From: Neurospora tetrasperma FGSC 2508
Taxonomy: Eukaryota > Ascomycota > Sordariomycetes > Sordariales > Sordariaceae
DNA: 64,000 nucleotides
Direction: 5' to 3'
Assembly: GCF_000213175.1 (NCBI RefSeq)
Contig: NW_009799102.1
Span: 694,062 to 758,061, forward strand
Below the pieces are notes generated by a model. It was not told the origin of the DNA and did not search any database. It saw only the letters and a list, made by a program, of their open reading frames with translations. Shown here in pieces: positions 42,301 to 54,031 of this stretch (the first letter of the stretch is position 1; each line of letters begins with the position of its first letter). A program made the position numbers and the translations under genes.

Positions 42301-45300
42301 TGTTTGAGATGGGCTTATTGATAGGTATTGTTGGCAATGATAATGACGATATGCAGTGTATAGGAGGTCTGTCAAAGAGAGAGGTAGGTAGATAAGGTAT
42401 AGATAAATAGATAGGTATGAGGGGATGATGGTGGTTGCCAGTGATGCCTCTCACTACAGTATGTTCTTCAGATTGCTTGAGATCGATCGAGGATGAGATC
42501 AAGTTATGTGGCAAAAGTGGTTTGTAAGAGGTGAAAGAAAGAATAAGTTTGGGAAGAAAAAAAGGATTTCCTTCCCCTCGGTCACGAAAAAAGATGTAAG
42601 TAGGGGGACCAGAACAACGATCGGGGGCATAGCCCTCCCTCCCTTTTTGATGACCAGATATGGATCAGACCACGAGCCCTACCTGTGTCAACCTGGGCCG
42701 TGTCCGCCGGTCCGTTGGCCGGGGCCCTGTCAGTGTGTGTTGGATTGGATCATGCTGCCGCCCCAATCCCCGCGGACGCGGACGCGGGACTAGGAAGGGA
42801 AAGCCGCCGCCCATTCTGTGTTGTGTTGTGTTGTGTGTGCTGTGTGCTGATGTGGAATCACCAGAAACAACAACAACAGCAGATGCTGGGTGTGTGTTTT
42901 CCGCAAGTTTCCAGGTGCTCCATAGCGTCAAAGGCGCTGGCGATGATGGCCTAAAGTGCGCGCTGACGCATTTGCGATGGTGGGCAGATTATGGATGGAT
43001 GGATGGATGCCCATTGGATTGTGACCCGAAATGGCCTCGAGTTACTTTTTTGTTTTCTGCCATCCAATGTTGCAACAAGTTAACTTGAAAGAGACACACA
43101 GTTCCATGGCTTGGAAAAGCAGAAAAGAACAGGGCACTATGCCGTCTCTTCCCTGTCCGGTTCCTGCAGCGGCCATTGGATCGATGGATGGTGCATAATA
43201 CCACTGTAATACAACGCCACGTCGCCCTCTGAACCCTGAAAGGCGAACCCAAGCTGTTTTAGGTAGACCAGCCTTCAGGTTCCAGCTTCCATCTCGGGGG
43301 GCTCAAGAGGCCCGCCAACGAGACGTCCGTCCTGGCATTGCGCTACAGGGGGTTGGCTTTTTAGTGTTGTTGGGCGGTGGACATTGATGGACGTCAACAT
43401 CACCTACAAGGGAACCCAAGGGGGACAAGAGCCGCGCGCACTTGCGATGGACTTTTGTCATCTCAGACAACGCTTGTGGGGAGATGACGATGGGGAAGAA
43501 AATGTGGGTGAAAAAAGAGACAAGGGAAGTGTTTGTTTTTCCTGTCATCTTTTTTTTAATGGAGACCGGACTGGATGGTGAGAAAGGAAACAGGAACACA
43601 ACGAACAAACATATCGTGACGGAACTCGCTCTTTATTTCCATGTCCACAAGCGAGACCTTTTGTACGCGTGCAAGGGTGCCTCCAACATATGTAAATCCT
43701 ACCCCTACTCCCGTCCCTCTTAGGCATTTGGGCTATTTGGGGGCGCATCACAGTGAGCAGCCAGTTCTCGGAGAATAAAAGGGGGCGCGAGAGGGAGACC
43801 GGGGAAGCGTCAGGTTGACCGTCCGGTAGTGCAAAATAAATTGTACTGTTGATATGATGCAGACCAATATCGTTAATTCCGGCCGGGTAAGCGAAACATG
43901 ACAAGCAGTCCAGCAGCAGGCAAGGCGAGCCGATTCGTGCTCCATTTTGTAGTAGGTATTCGACGCAAATGCGTTGCGTCAATGTTGGGGCTTTACCGTA
44001 TGTTTGTTTGTAAACAGGGCCAGCCTACCAGAGCTCAGGGGTGAACGGACGACGGTCCGGTCCGGGGCTGGGGCACCGGGGACAGCATGCCAACAACAAG
44101 GTGGATGGGCCTCCATGCTCCACCAACCGAACGTTGTCGACTTAATGCCGGCATGAAGCCATGGTGCCAGCCCAACCTTCTGGACAACCTCGACCATTTC
44201 TAGTGTACTTGCTGTTGATCAGGCTTGTGGTGGTGTGACCTGTCAAGGCGAGAATACGAGGGGGGACACACGTCTATCGTTCCGCTGGTGTTCATCGGGA
44301 CTGCCACCCACCTACCCACCCACATCATGTGTTCCCGATCTTGGGAGGTGGGATGCTGTTACTACCCACGAAAACAGTCCATCTCGCATCACATCAGATG
44401 CGCAACTGAGAGTTTGATACCGCCGACCTGCGGCTCGGGCTGGTCGCAGAGAGGGCCGTAAGGGATCCACGTGGCTGGGTGACATGTCCCGGGTCCAGCG
44501 CCGACCTGCCACCGAGGGACTCAGACAAAGCCGAGCTGAGGACGTCGCCAGTGCCCCCCCCTGGATCGAGTTACTGCAGTAACATGCGGCTCATGTCGTC
44601 TGCAGCCCCCCTGTCCTTTCCAAGTAACCAATGGGGTGAGAGGTCGGAGCTCTTCTTTTGACGACATGTCATGCCGGGTGAATATGTCCGCCCCGAGCCA
44701 CCAACTGCCGATGCGGTGTCTAGCTGTCCATTCTCGTTTTGGACTGAGCGATGGGTGCGATCCTTCTTACGAATGGACTCGCTAATGGTTTTCTCTAGAT
44801 TTGTCCTTACCAGGCAAGCTGTCACAGATTGGTGGTGTGATTTATGCTGGATGTTGACGGAAAAGAACCCGGAGCAGAGGGAGGGGGTAAAGCCGAGCGT
44901 CGACAGGCTCATAGTATGGTAATATCTCTGATTAGAACATTTCCAGGACGACCAATGGTTAAAGAGGTTGTTTGTCTAGTTTGTTTCCCATCAAGGGGCG
45001 GAATAAGTCGAGGATATGCCATCTTTGTTGACTGATGGCCTTGAGGGAGGGGGCCGGATCATGAATGTTGGTTTGCCAAGACAAAGCAGGGTTAGGGGTG
45101 GCTATGTGACGGTGAGTTTCCCAACAAGATGCGCCATCAGTCAAACCCGGACATGGCCTTTTAAAACTAGGTACCTCTAGCTTGTAAACCATGTTGGAGC
45201 TACGAGTGTCCATCTCAGGGCTGACAACAAGAAAATATTTATTGCCAAACGAAATGGCATCAAATCGGTTTGTTCAAGGTGAAATCATGGGGCCGTATGC

Positions 45301-46965
45301 TTGACTGAAACTTGGACTTCCTGGCTGAAGGATGGCTATTTCCTCCCGAAAGATATGACCCAAGGAACACCAAAGCCTTTTGATTGCAGGAAACTCAATG
45401 GGTACCAGACAAGTGAGATAGAGGCGAGAGATGGGCGGTAACTGCCGGTCGGGACGTCGTCTTCCGTTCCTCAAGTCGCGTACTTTATTGGAATGTCGAC
45501 TTGACGATTGTCCAAATACCTACTGAAACCGAGACGATGCCATGAGGAGAGCTGGGACTGGAAAAAGTCATGTTAAATAAGGTTGTATAGTAAAAGGACA
45601 ACAGGGGTAAAGGGGCAGGGCCGTTCCGGGGCGAGGCACGTGCCAGGAACAGTGAGCTAGAGGACCCCGCCGCTGCCTTTTTTGCGCAAGGCTAAATTGC
45701 TAGCACTAACTGAAAAGTACAAGAATAAAAGGACTGTGCTTGGCGCTATCAAGACTCGAGACAAGTGACGTCGAGAGGCGAAGTGTACATCTAGCGGGTG
45801 CCAACAAAATCTAGCTGACTGATTAGTAGGTAATTTACATATGAGAAATCAAAGACACCAAGATGTAGACTGTACAGTTCTTCATCTGTATATTCTCTCC
45901 CATCTCGACAGCTTCGTTGTAAAGGGACACTCAACATGTCTGGACAATGGTCTTGATGCCAAGAGTGGTGGCCAATGCGTACCTACCTACAAGTAGGTAC
46001 TCAAACAACACTGTCCTTCTAAAAAGATCGGCAAGCTCACCCACCGGCGTCATCATTCGGTGGGTGTCTGGGGCCCCACATTTGCAGCAACATCAAGCTA
46101 CACTAGTAATGTTCCTGGCTACGCTTAGGTGCCGTGCTTGCTTAGGCCAAGGCCTATCTTCAGCGGTCATTCGCTAGAAACAGACCTGGAAAGCTGCGAC
46201 ATTGAACCTTCTTGATCTTCAATCCGGTCCTGTCATTCGCGCACCTGGATGGAACTTGCAATTTCCGCTTATCGCTCGCTCGCAATCATCTCTTTCTCGC
46301 TCCCTTCGTTGGCTCACAATCTTCCAACTTTTCCATTCTTCTTTCGTCGAGGAACCTCGACAACCCCTCCGGATCCCTAACAGTCTGTCGCCATTCACGC
46401 CTCTTCCAAGACCGACACGCGCCATCAAGTAGCTGGCTGGCTCTGGATATCTAATCTTCTGCTTGTCCCTCTTTTTTGGATACCCATTCGCTATTCATCG
46501 CGCGTTGCTCACCACACACGGCACTCGGGCGGATGACGGCTTCGCAATCACACCTCATCTCGGTCCTCGCCATCCCGAATAACGATTCCCCTTACATTAG
46601 CGCGACCCCGCCTATCGGCTGACGACATCATCATCAGACGACGACAAAAACAACGACGACGACAAAAACAACGACGACGACGACAACGGTCTCTCTCTCT
46701 CTCGTCTCTTCCACCCCGACCACCACAACACCGAACCAAGTTTACTTCTCCCACAGTTGACATTGAGCCACCATTAATTGCTCCCGATCCTTCCGCGGGA
46801 CAACGCTCCCTTGGGGGTATTCGATGCCATCTCCCTAACCACGTTGATCCTCGCTAGACTTCGCCTGTCACATAACCTCGCCGCACGAGCTCCTATCACA
46901 TACACACACACACATATATATATATATACCTTCAAGGTACCCGCGAGTAGTAGCAGTCGAGATAG
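42301..46965. other. Divergent 4.7-kb intergenic region
   Basis: The longest gene-free stretch in the window, lying between the 5' ends of the zinc-finger gene and the large disordered-protein gene. I found no gene, tRNA or repeat family in it. It carries GT-rich simple repeats near 42820-42850, GGAT repeats near 42990-43010, a GTACCTAC/GTAGGTAC inverted repeat at 45979-46000 and CA/TA runs at about 46901-46927 close to the next start codon. It probably contains two promoters and long leaders. Confidence 0.5.
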
Positions 46966-49900
46966 ATGGCCCCGACAATGTTATCACGACTACACCTCCG
47001 ACGACCACCTTCCACGCCGTCATCTCCCGTGCCCGGCCAAGCGAGCTCCTTGGACCTGGATACAGCATCCCAGCCTCCGACAGCTCCCGATGGCCGACCA
47101 CAGCCAACCAGATCAGCTAGCTCCTCCCACCTTCCATCCACCCTCTCGACAACCCCAAAACCGATACCGAATATCAGCGACAATGGAGGCATCAGTGCAG
47201 CAGCTTCAGTTAGTGGAATGCCTCTACAGATGTATCAGTCTGCCGGAAGTTCGGCCTCCAGCCAACCTTCGGAAAGTCACAAGTCGAGAACAAGGCAGGC
47301 CCCGCCGCCCATCGACACTACCGCCGCTACTCGGGCGTCCTTGGCTACGAGACTGAGTAAGATCTCGTCCTTCGTGACCCCAACCGACCTCAATAGCAGT
47401 GGCCCTTTCGGCAAACGTCCGACGGGGAAGCGCATGGCTAGCGAGCCAGCCACCAAAGCCATCACCACCCCGGAATCCGCAAAATCCAAAAAGTCTTTGC
47501 CTTTCCTCAAGAAACACTCGGTATCCAATTTGTGGATGAGGAGGAAGACTGCGCAAAACCCACCAGATCTGCCACCTCTGTCCTCCTCGGCTGAGCCCAC
47601 CTATGACCCACGTATCCGGGGCACAAAGGTCCACGACTTCAGTGCTCCTAGACCCAAACGGACGACGTCGCAGAAGGAGGCTGCTGTCAGTCCTGTTAAG
47701 GAGTCTCCAAGTAACGATGCTACGTCAAACTCACATGCAGCGGAAGCGAGTACAGGTAGCACATTCGCGGGCACTTCACAAATTCTGACTCCTGGTCTCG
47801 ATGACGTTCCCTTTTTCCCTTCATCGGGGGTGCAGGTGACCAGGGGCAACAGTGATGCGAGATCAATACCAGTAGATAGCTTACCATCACCGTCTCTTGC
47901 CAACTCTTCGCCGCTTGAACAGGATGCGCGGCCGTCAGTACAGCTCAGGGATGATCCCGTTCCCGCCCAGGATCCTTCGTCATCGGTGGCATCTCAGGAC
48001 ACTTTGACTGTGACCAGACCCGGCCCCAACGCCAACGCTTCAGTCCGAACCGCGACATCACGCAACGTATCCAAGCGATCTATTCGAGACTCTGCCTTGT
48101 TCGGCCTTCCGAAACACATGAAGAGCACATCGTCTCGGTTCAGTTTCGACATGATGGGCTCAGCCGATGAGGAGAAGGCGTTGGAAGAACGACATCGACA
48201 GCGTCAGCGAGAGAAGGGGGGCGGCGCCGCAAGTGCGCTGAGGCAAGAACACGATTCCAGATTTGATGACCTGGAAGAGGAAGATTTCGACTATGACGCC
48301 ATGATGGACGACGACGGCCTGGAAGAGCCGATCCCCGGTGTTAATGCGGATTACGAGGATGACTACATGGAGGAGCCAATTCCGGGGGCTAACGCGGACT
48401 ACGATGATCTAGAGGAGCCGATTCCGGGCGTCAATGCTGGTTATGAAGAGCTTTCTGGGGAAAGTCAAGGCAACGAGCATGATACGGATTCAGACCCAGA
48501 CAATGATCAAGAGAACTTTGCTGGGTTTGAGTTTCAACGATCAAACAAAGGCTCCGGCCCCATCACCCCCCGTAGCCCTCTCATCGCTTCAACGCCCAGC
48601 AATGAGACCGACCAGCCCGTCGCTTCATCCGTAACGGAGAACAGTACTCCCGATTTACCAAAATGGGCCACGATACCTGACCAGGCTGCTCCCACACCAG
48701 CTATTCCAGTGCCACAGCAGTCATCAAGCCCCGAAACTGCTCATGCACGAATCACTGCAGAGCCTGTTCCTATCGGACTGCCACCGACCAACCCCACCCG
48801 CAGAGAGGATGATGGCGACATCTACTTTGACAACGGCTTGGCAGATGAACTAGACTTTCAGGGCGATGGTACCCATTTTGACGAATCCCTCTTTGATCTC
48901 GACGACACCGATCAATATGGCCGCCCTATCCCGGGTGCTTTTGCTCGGGCTGCTGAGCAGGCGCGGGCTCGGCAGCTGGCCCAACTCGCCGAGGCCAATG
49001 CCGCAGCTGCCCCTGGTGTTGACCCAGCGCAGTCGACGGCTTCTGGCTCCATGAATGCCCTTGCGACTGGAGAAGACGCTTCTTCCACCCAGCTCCCTCA
49101 GATGCCTACCCAAGCCATGCAGCAACAAATGTCGATATCTGGCCTTGATCTGGCATACCAGGCGGCCCTGGCCGAAGCGGCACAAAGAGCAGCAGAATCT
49201 GGCAAGTTCCAGAGAAGTTCGTCACCTGACATACCCGAAGAGCCTACTGTCATGTCACCCACCGATTCGGCCCAGTCGCACGACTTCGTACAACGAAACG
49301 AACTGGACGACTACGAAAACGATGATGATTGCTTTGGCGACGGCTTAGACGATTACGACTTTGACGATGAGGCCATCATTGCTGAAGCGAACGCTAGTGC
49401 ACTAGCGAACGACTCTGATGGTTGGTACGGTCAAGAATTCGGCTTCTACTCTGCTCCCTTGGCCCAATCAGGCCATGGTTACGGCAGTTCATCCTCTAGT
49501 CGCAATCCCCCGGACTCAGAGGACCCCTTCCAGTATTCTTATGGTGGCTACTTCGGCCCTGTAGGCGAGGGCGTTTTCCGGTCCAAGAGTGGCCGTGTCG
49601 TATGTCGCGAACCTACTCTGACACCCATCACGGAAACGTCCGAGTACTCTAACCGTAACTCCATCATGAGTCTCAACCTTCCGCCATCCATTGATGCTCG
49701 TAACTCGGCATCTCTGCAGAGTCCTACCCTCGCTCAACTGGCCCTCATGGACGATGACGAGTTTGATTCGATCAACAAGCTGCGCAGAAAAACGTGGGCA
49801 GGCTCTCAAGCTAGTCTTATGAACTCCCGGGAGGGAAGTCCCAGGGCAGAAAGGGCGTCGTATCTCATTGACTCGACTGGTTCGCCGTTCGCTGCCACGG

Positions 49901-50376
49901 CTGGCGGCCATTTTGGGGCGGGCCTTGGTACATATGATCATACCAAGAGAAGTTCCTACTCGATGTTGAATCCTTCGCAGCCAGAAGGTGAGGGAAGATC
50001 GGTCAGTCCCACGCTTACGAACAAGATTCAAGCGGTGACCATGCCGATTAGTCCTGTTCCGGGGTTTGTCCCACCCAAAGACATGGGGCTTCCCCAGCAA
50101 CAACCTTCGCTTCTCGGCCCGCCTGTCATGATGCCTACGTCAGCACCGCAACAGTTCGCGGTGGAAACAGGACTGAGAAGTGGACAAGGCTGTCCTCAAG
50201 TGGAGGAAAATGACGAAGCCTTGGGAGTGGTGCCGGGCAGTTCACAGAAGCCGCTTCAAGAAGTTGCTGGAGTCAATGGCGGAATAACATATGATTCGTT
50301 GGGAAGAAGGACGTCATCTGTTGTTAAAGGTGTCGAACAACAGGAGCAAAAGAAGAAGGTGGTAGGATGGGCATAA
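46966..50376 (+). CDS. Conserved-looking large disordered protein with EEPIPG repeats
   Basis: An intronless frame of 1136 residues, mostly Ser/Pro-rich and probably disordered. I do not know a named family. Residues about 453-495 contain three close repeats of EEPIPG(V/A)NA(D/G)Y, and a related RPIPGAF occurs later. More ordered-looking islands, likely the conserved parts, are SALFGLPKHMKSTSSRFSFD, then an acidic DDYDFDDEAIIAEANASALA leading into DGWYGQEFGFYS, then YGGYFGP with RSKSGRVVCREPTLTPITE, and DDDEFDSINKLRRKTWAGSQ. The N-terminus (MLSRLHLRRPPS) is basic. There is no membrane segment or enzyme motif. Short motifs in disorder suggest a signalling or scaffold protein regulated by phosphorylation, which is inference. 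The ATG follows CA/TA repeats. Confidence 0.8.
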   Translation: MAPTMLSRLHLRRPPSTPSSPVPGQASSLDLDTASQPPTAPDGRPQPTRSASSSHLPSTLSTTPKPIPNISDNGGISAAASVSGMPLQMYQSAGSSASSQPSESHKSRTRQAPPPIDTTAATRASLATRLSKISSFVTPTDLNSSGPFGKRPTGKRMASEPATKAITTPESAKSKKSLPFLKKHSVSNLWMRRKTAQNPPDLPPLSSSAEPTYDPRIRGTKVHDFSAPRPKRTTSQKEAAVSPVKESPSNDATSNSHAAEASTGSTFAGTSQILTPGLDDVPFFPSSGVQVTRGNSDARSIPVDSLPSPSLANSSPLEQDARPSVQLRDDPVPAQDPSSSVASQDTLTVTRPGPNANASVRTATSRNVSKRSIRDSALFGLPKHMKSTSSRFSFDMMGSADEEKALEERHRQRQREKGGGAASALRQEHDSRFDDLEEEDFDYDAMMDDDGLEEPIPGVNADYEDDYMEEPIPGANADYDDLEEPIPGVNAGYEELSGESQGNEHDTDSDPDNDQENFAGFEFQRSNKGSGPITPRSPLIASTPSNETDQPVASSVTENSTPDLPKWATIPDQAAPTPAIPVPQQSSSPETAHARITAEPVPIGLPPTNPTRREDDGDIYFDNGLADELDFQGDGTHFDESLFDLDDTDQYGRPIPGAFARAAEQARARQLAQLAEANAAAAPGVDPAQSTASGSMNALATGEDASSTQLPQMPTQAMQQQMSISGLDLAYQAALAEAAQRAAESGKFQRSSSPDIPEEPTVMSPTDSAQSHDFVQRNELDDYENDDDCFGDGLDDYDFDDEAIIAEANASALANDSDGWYGQEFGFYSAPLAQSGHGYGSSSSSRNPPDSEDPFQYSYGGYFGPVGEGVFRSKSGRVVCREPTLTPITETSEYSNRNSIMSLNLPPSIDARNSASLQSPTLAQLALMDDDEFDSINKLRRKTWAGSQASLMNSREGSPRAERASYLIDSTGSPFAATAGGHFGAGLGTYDHTKRSSYSMLNPSQPEGEGRSVSPTLTNKIQAVTMPISPVPGFVPPKDMGLPQQQPSLLGPPVMMPTSAPQQFAVETGLRSGQGCPQVEENDEALGVVPGSSQKPLQEVAGVNGGITYDSLGRRTSSVVKGVEQQEQKKKVVGWA

Positions 50377-50860
50377 TTTGGATATGTCCTTGTTGTTGAG
50401 AAGTTGAATCATCTGCATATATACCTTACTACTTGTTGGATACCATAGGGGACATATTTCAATGTTAATGGCTTGTTGGATACAGTCCGTTTTTCTGTCA
50501 TGCATTGTCCTCGCCGTTGCTCTGGTAGTGTCGGGAACAATGTTACATCAAACTCGGTCATAAATTGAATCATGAAGGCATCACAAACTTCTCACAAGGA
50601 ACACAATAGGGCTTTGAACGAAACAGCAACATTCCATATTAACAGATCTAGCAAGGTATCGACCATCAACAACCAACATCCCATATTACAACAAGATTCC
50701 CCCCACTTATTCACCCAAAAACAGCAACAAATCCAAAACAAAAACAACAAGCTGAGTGCCGAGGACCCTAACAAAGTCGACCCACCCATTTACTTACCGT
50801 ACCAGACAACTTACAGCACCACAACCACAGCCACAACCGGCCCCAAACGTCACCAACAAC
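50377..50860. other. Convergent intergenic region
   Basis: About 480 nt between two genes that end toward each other; 3' UTR sequence, nothing else seen. Confidence 0.6.
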
Positions 50861-51760
50861 CTAACGGAACCCAAGATGAACCCTCGCCCTCCTCTGCACC
50901 TCCTCCCGAATCAACACCACCTTCATCCTACACTTGATACTCTCCCGATCCAGACCAGGCCACATCTCCCTTCCGCGAGCGATATCCGCCTCCGTGACGA
51001 CCACGTTAGGGGGCTCAGACGGGTAAGTATTTCTTCCATTGCCACCACCACCATTACCACCACCGTTATTGCCACCATGCTGCTGATTGCTGCTGCTGCT
51101 GCTGCGGGGAGGGGGTTGTTGTTGTTGTTGGCGCCGGTTAGAATCACGTCTCATATCGATCACAAGCGTGCTATCAGTTGAGAAATCGGATCCCCCACCA
51201 CCAGCGTCGGAATCAGCGTAGGGAAGTAATTGCGGGCCGCCCTGGTTTTGAGACTGAGTAGTCGAGGCGAGGGAAACTACCGTGGGGGCATGTGAGCCGC
51301 CTTGGGCATGAAGGAGGGATAGTTCCCTTGCGGATAAGTCGCGACCGCGACCGCGGGGGTGGCTACTGCGATTCATGCCGCCCGAAGAAGAAGAAGCTCC
51401 AACTTGACTGAGGGAGTCATCGGGGCGGACGGTGGAAGCGTGGCTAGCTCGGCTGGCGCGGGAGTTGGTGGATACCACGGAACCAACTTGGCTGCTGGAG
51501 TCGGAAGGGTCGACGTCACGGAGGGAGTGGTATGAGCCTTGGTGGGACTGGCGAGAGGCACCACGGCTGCTGATTTGGCTGGCGGGGTAGTCGATGCCTA
51601 GTTGGCCTTGTGAGTTCACGTATGTAGGACGGATGGTGGATTGGGAGGAGGCGGTCGAGGGCGCCACGGAGCCGGCGGTGGAGCCGGGGCCGCGGCCGGA
51701 GTTTATGTAGTACTCGACCGGGTGAGTGTAGCTGGCGCTGCTGTAGTAGGATTCGGGCAT
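50861..51760 (-). CDS. Hypothetical Ser-rich protein, 299 residues
   Basis: An intronless frame with a good ATG at 51760. The protein is dominated by Ser, Gly, Gln and Asn: SQVGSVVSTNSRASRASHAS and a similar SQVGASSSS repeat, a Gln run, and Gly-Asn repeats. Only the C-terminal 50 residues look foldable: VVVTEADIARGREMWPGLD followed by a charged helix CRMKVVLIREEVQRRARVHLGFR. This end may be a small conserved domain. No signal peptide or membrane segment is present. The role is unknown. Confidence 0.65.
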   Translation of the reverse strand: MPESYYSSASYTHPVEYYINSGRGPGSTAGSVAPSTASSQSTIRPTYVNSQGQLGIDYPASQISSRGASRQSHQGSYHSLRDVDPSDSSSQVGSVVSTNSRASRASHASTVRPDDSLSQVGASSSSGGMNRSSHPRGRGRDLSARELSLLHAQGGSHAPTVVSLASTTQSQNQGGPQLLPYADSDAGGGGSDFSTDSTLVIDMRRDSNRRQQQQQPPPRSSSSSNQQHGGNNGGGNGGGGNGRNTYPSEPPNVVVTEADIARGREMWPGLDRESIKCRMKVVLIREEVQRRARVHLGFR

Positions 51761-54031
51761 TTTGGGCGAGAGTGTTTGGTGGAGTGGTTTTCTAAGAAGG
51801 GTCGCAGATGAAGTGAGTTGTTGTCGTTGTCGTTGTTCCTTGCTGGTTGTTGCTGCTGTTGTTGCTGGCTGTTGACTTTTTCGGTTTCAACTTTTCGGAA
51901 ACGGGACGCTCCACGACCAGATTTATACCTCATTCCATCTCCTCCTCGAGGCCTCTCGATCCTTCGTCTCGTTCCCTTGACAATGGAATTCTTCACCGAT
52001 CTTCTTTCTCGCTAGCGCAGCGGTATGTATGGATGGAACAAACTCGCTGTTCACTCCCCGAACTACGCCAAAGTCATTGAAACAATGGACTTCTTCACAG
52101 TTCTCTTTCGTACAAAACCGTCATGCAAGGAACACACTCGGTATCTCTTTTGTGGACTCCTTGGTTCTCGGTAGATCTCCGTCGGGTAGATGGTCAAAGT
52201 CACAGACAATGCGTTTTTTTTTTTTTTTTATCCCGTATTCATTACCAGGTACACCAGGTATGCATTGTTTTCATGCTCAGATGCTCAGAAAAAGGGGGCC
52301 GGGCAGGATGGATCTGTTCACAAGACACACAAAGGCAGCTTAATTCTACCAAGTGTGTCCAATTGTTTCCTTTACAAGGCCCTTGTCTTTATCTCTCTCT
52401 CACCCGGCACCGGCTCGGCAGCTTCGCAAGATTCCTCTTTTTTTCTTTGTTGACTGACTGACGGATTTCCTCTTTTGATCTGAATGTCCCTGGAAATTGA
52501 CTGCTTGGCCTACTTGGCTTTGGACTCTAACCATACTTCTATATATCGTTGTCTCTTCCATCTTTCAGGATTGTTTCAACTGGATACTTCCAAGATTGAA
52601 CGAGCAACCACCCTTTTAATGACAAGGGCTGAAGATGACAGTAGGTATGTATTGGGGACTTGTCGTGGTCAAGCGGCAGGCCAGATCACCTTTAGGCTAC
52701 CTACCTAGAGGTAGGAAATTGATTACTAGTTCATGTCCTGGCTAGTGCATCGACTAATTCATGTTGGGTTCTTTTTGGATTTCTTTCTGCTTGGATCTTT
52801 TCTGAACTCGATACTGCTTCATGGCATTCTTTCCTCCGTGAAGTTTCCATCCAACCCTGGTACATACGACCCAAAAAGCACTCGTGTTCACTCAAAGTGG
52901 AAGACGTACGGACTCCTAGCAGATGACCGTCATTGATGGCCCTAGTGATCAGAGTTCAAGAGATCGGTCGGACTCCTTCATACAAGCAGACAGCGTTGGA
53001 TGCTCCTCTCTACCATTGTGAGGCGAATGAGGACTCGTGGTTCCCTGCCGGAATCAGGGAAATGCTTGAAAAAGAGACACATGTGATTCTCCCTCAGATG
53101 CCTGCGGATAGGAAGCACTGTAGTCGGGTTTACCTACCTCTAGTTAGCGCCTTCATCCTTCGGCGATAAACACGAGATAAAGCAAGATCATCCTGTGTTA
53201 CTATTTTATCTCTTCTGTTGTTGTGGGCTCACTCGCCTTCCGCTGCCTCCTCTGATGGTGATGCAATTTGATTTTCCCGCGTTTTAGTCCGATCAGAACA
53301 CCACTTTGAACATCTGGCTTGGAGTCACCGATCACGTACAAGAGTTTGTCGATGAATGTAGGGCTGGAGACAGGGGTATGGGAACAATGTGTTTGGGTGG
53401 ATGGTACAGGCATGGTGTTTTACATTGAGCTTCATGCTTCGTACCGGTACATGGGTAGGGGTACCTACCTGCCTTGCCACAACGTAGTCTGGACTGGTCT
53501 AATCATGTTGAATCATATCGCTTTTCTCCCATTCTTCTACATGTTTGTCCTTAATCCCACTTTGCTCGTTCGTTTCATTTTAACTAGCGGAAGCATGCGT
53601 ACTAGGCGAGTCTTGGCAGGAACCGTACCTAGGCTCGAAGACACCATCGTACAAGGCGGGCTGGCCCGCAAACACTACCTTATTTCAACCCTTGTCGTTA
53701 TGTTTCATCCTGTGAAAATGTGCCTCTATATTGCCGGCGGTCATGGGCAAACACGGACGCGGTTCGGATGGAAAGCGGAAGCATACCTACACCAACAACG
53801 CAAGAAACCGGGAATTCGGCATGCCTTGAACTGTGTGAGGGCTGCAAAAGCTGTGAAGTATGGTAGTATCTATATAAACCTAGTCCCCCCTCGCCATCGA
53901 TCGAGTCAACCGCTTCACCTCACACACGGACTCTCTCGATCGCCAAAAATTTCCGGCAGAGAAGATTTCTTTCAACAACTACGTGCACTCAACAACTTTT
54001 GTCTCTCAACCCTCAATTCACAACAGCAACC
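51761..54031. other. Intergenic, 2.3 kb
   Basis: Contains the leader of the Ser-rich gene on the left and, on the right, the promoter of the secreted-protein gene. Short TAGGTA/TACCTA motifs recur (52697-52714, 53450-53470). A 255-codon frame (53319-54086) runs through the TATA box and start of the next gene and is judged spurious. Confidence 0.5.
53871..53878 (+). promoter_or_regulatory. TATA box of the secreted-protein gene
   Basis: TATATAAA, 161 nt upstream of the ATG at 54032, followed by a C/T-rich leader. Such strong TATA elements are common before highly or conditionally expressed fungal secreted proteins. Confidence 0.6.
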
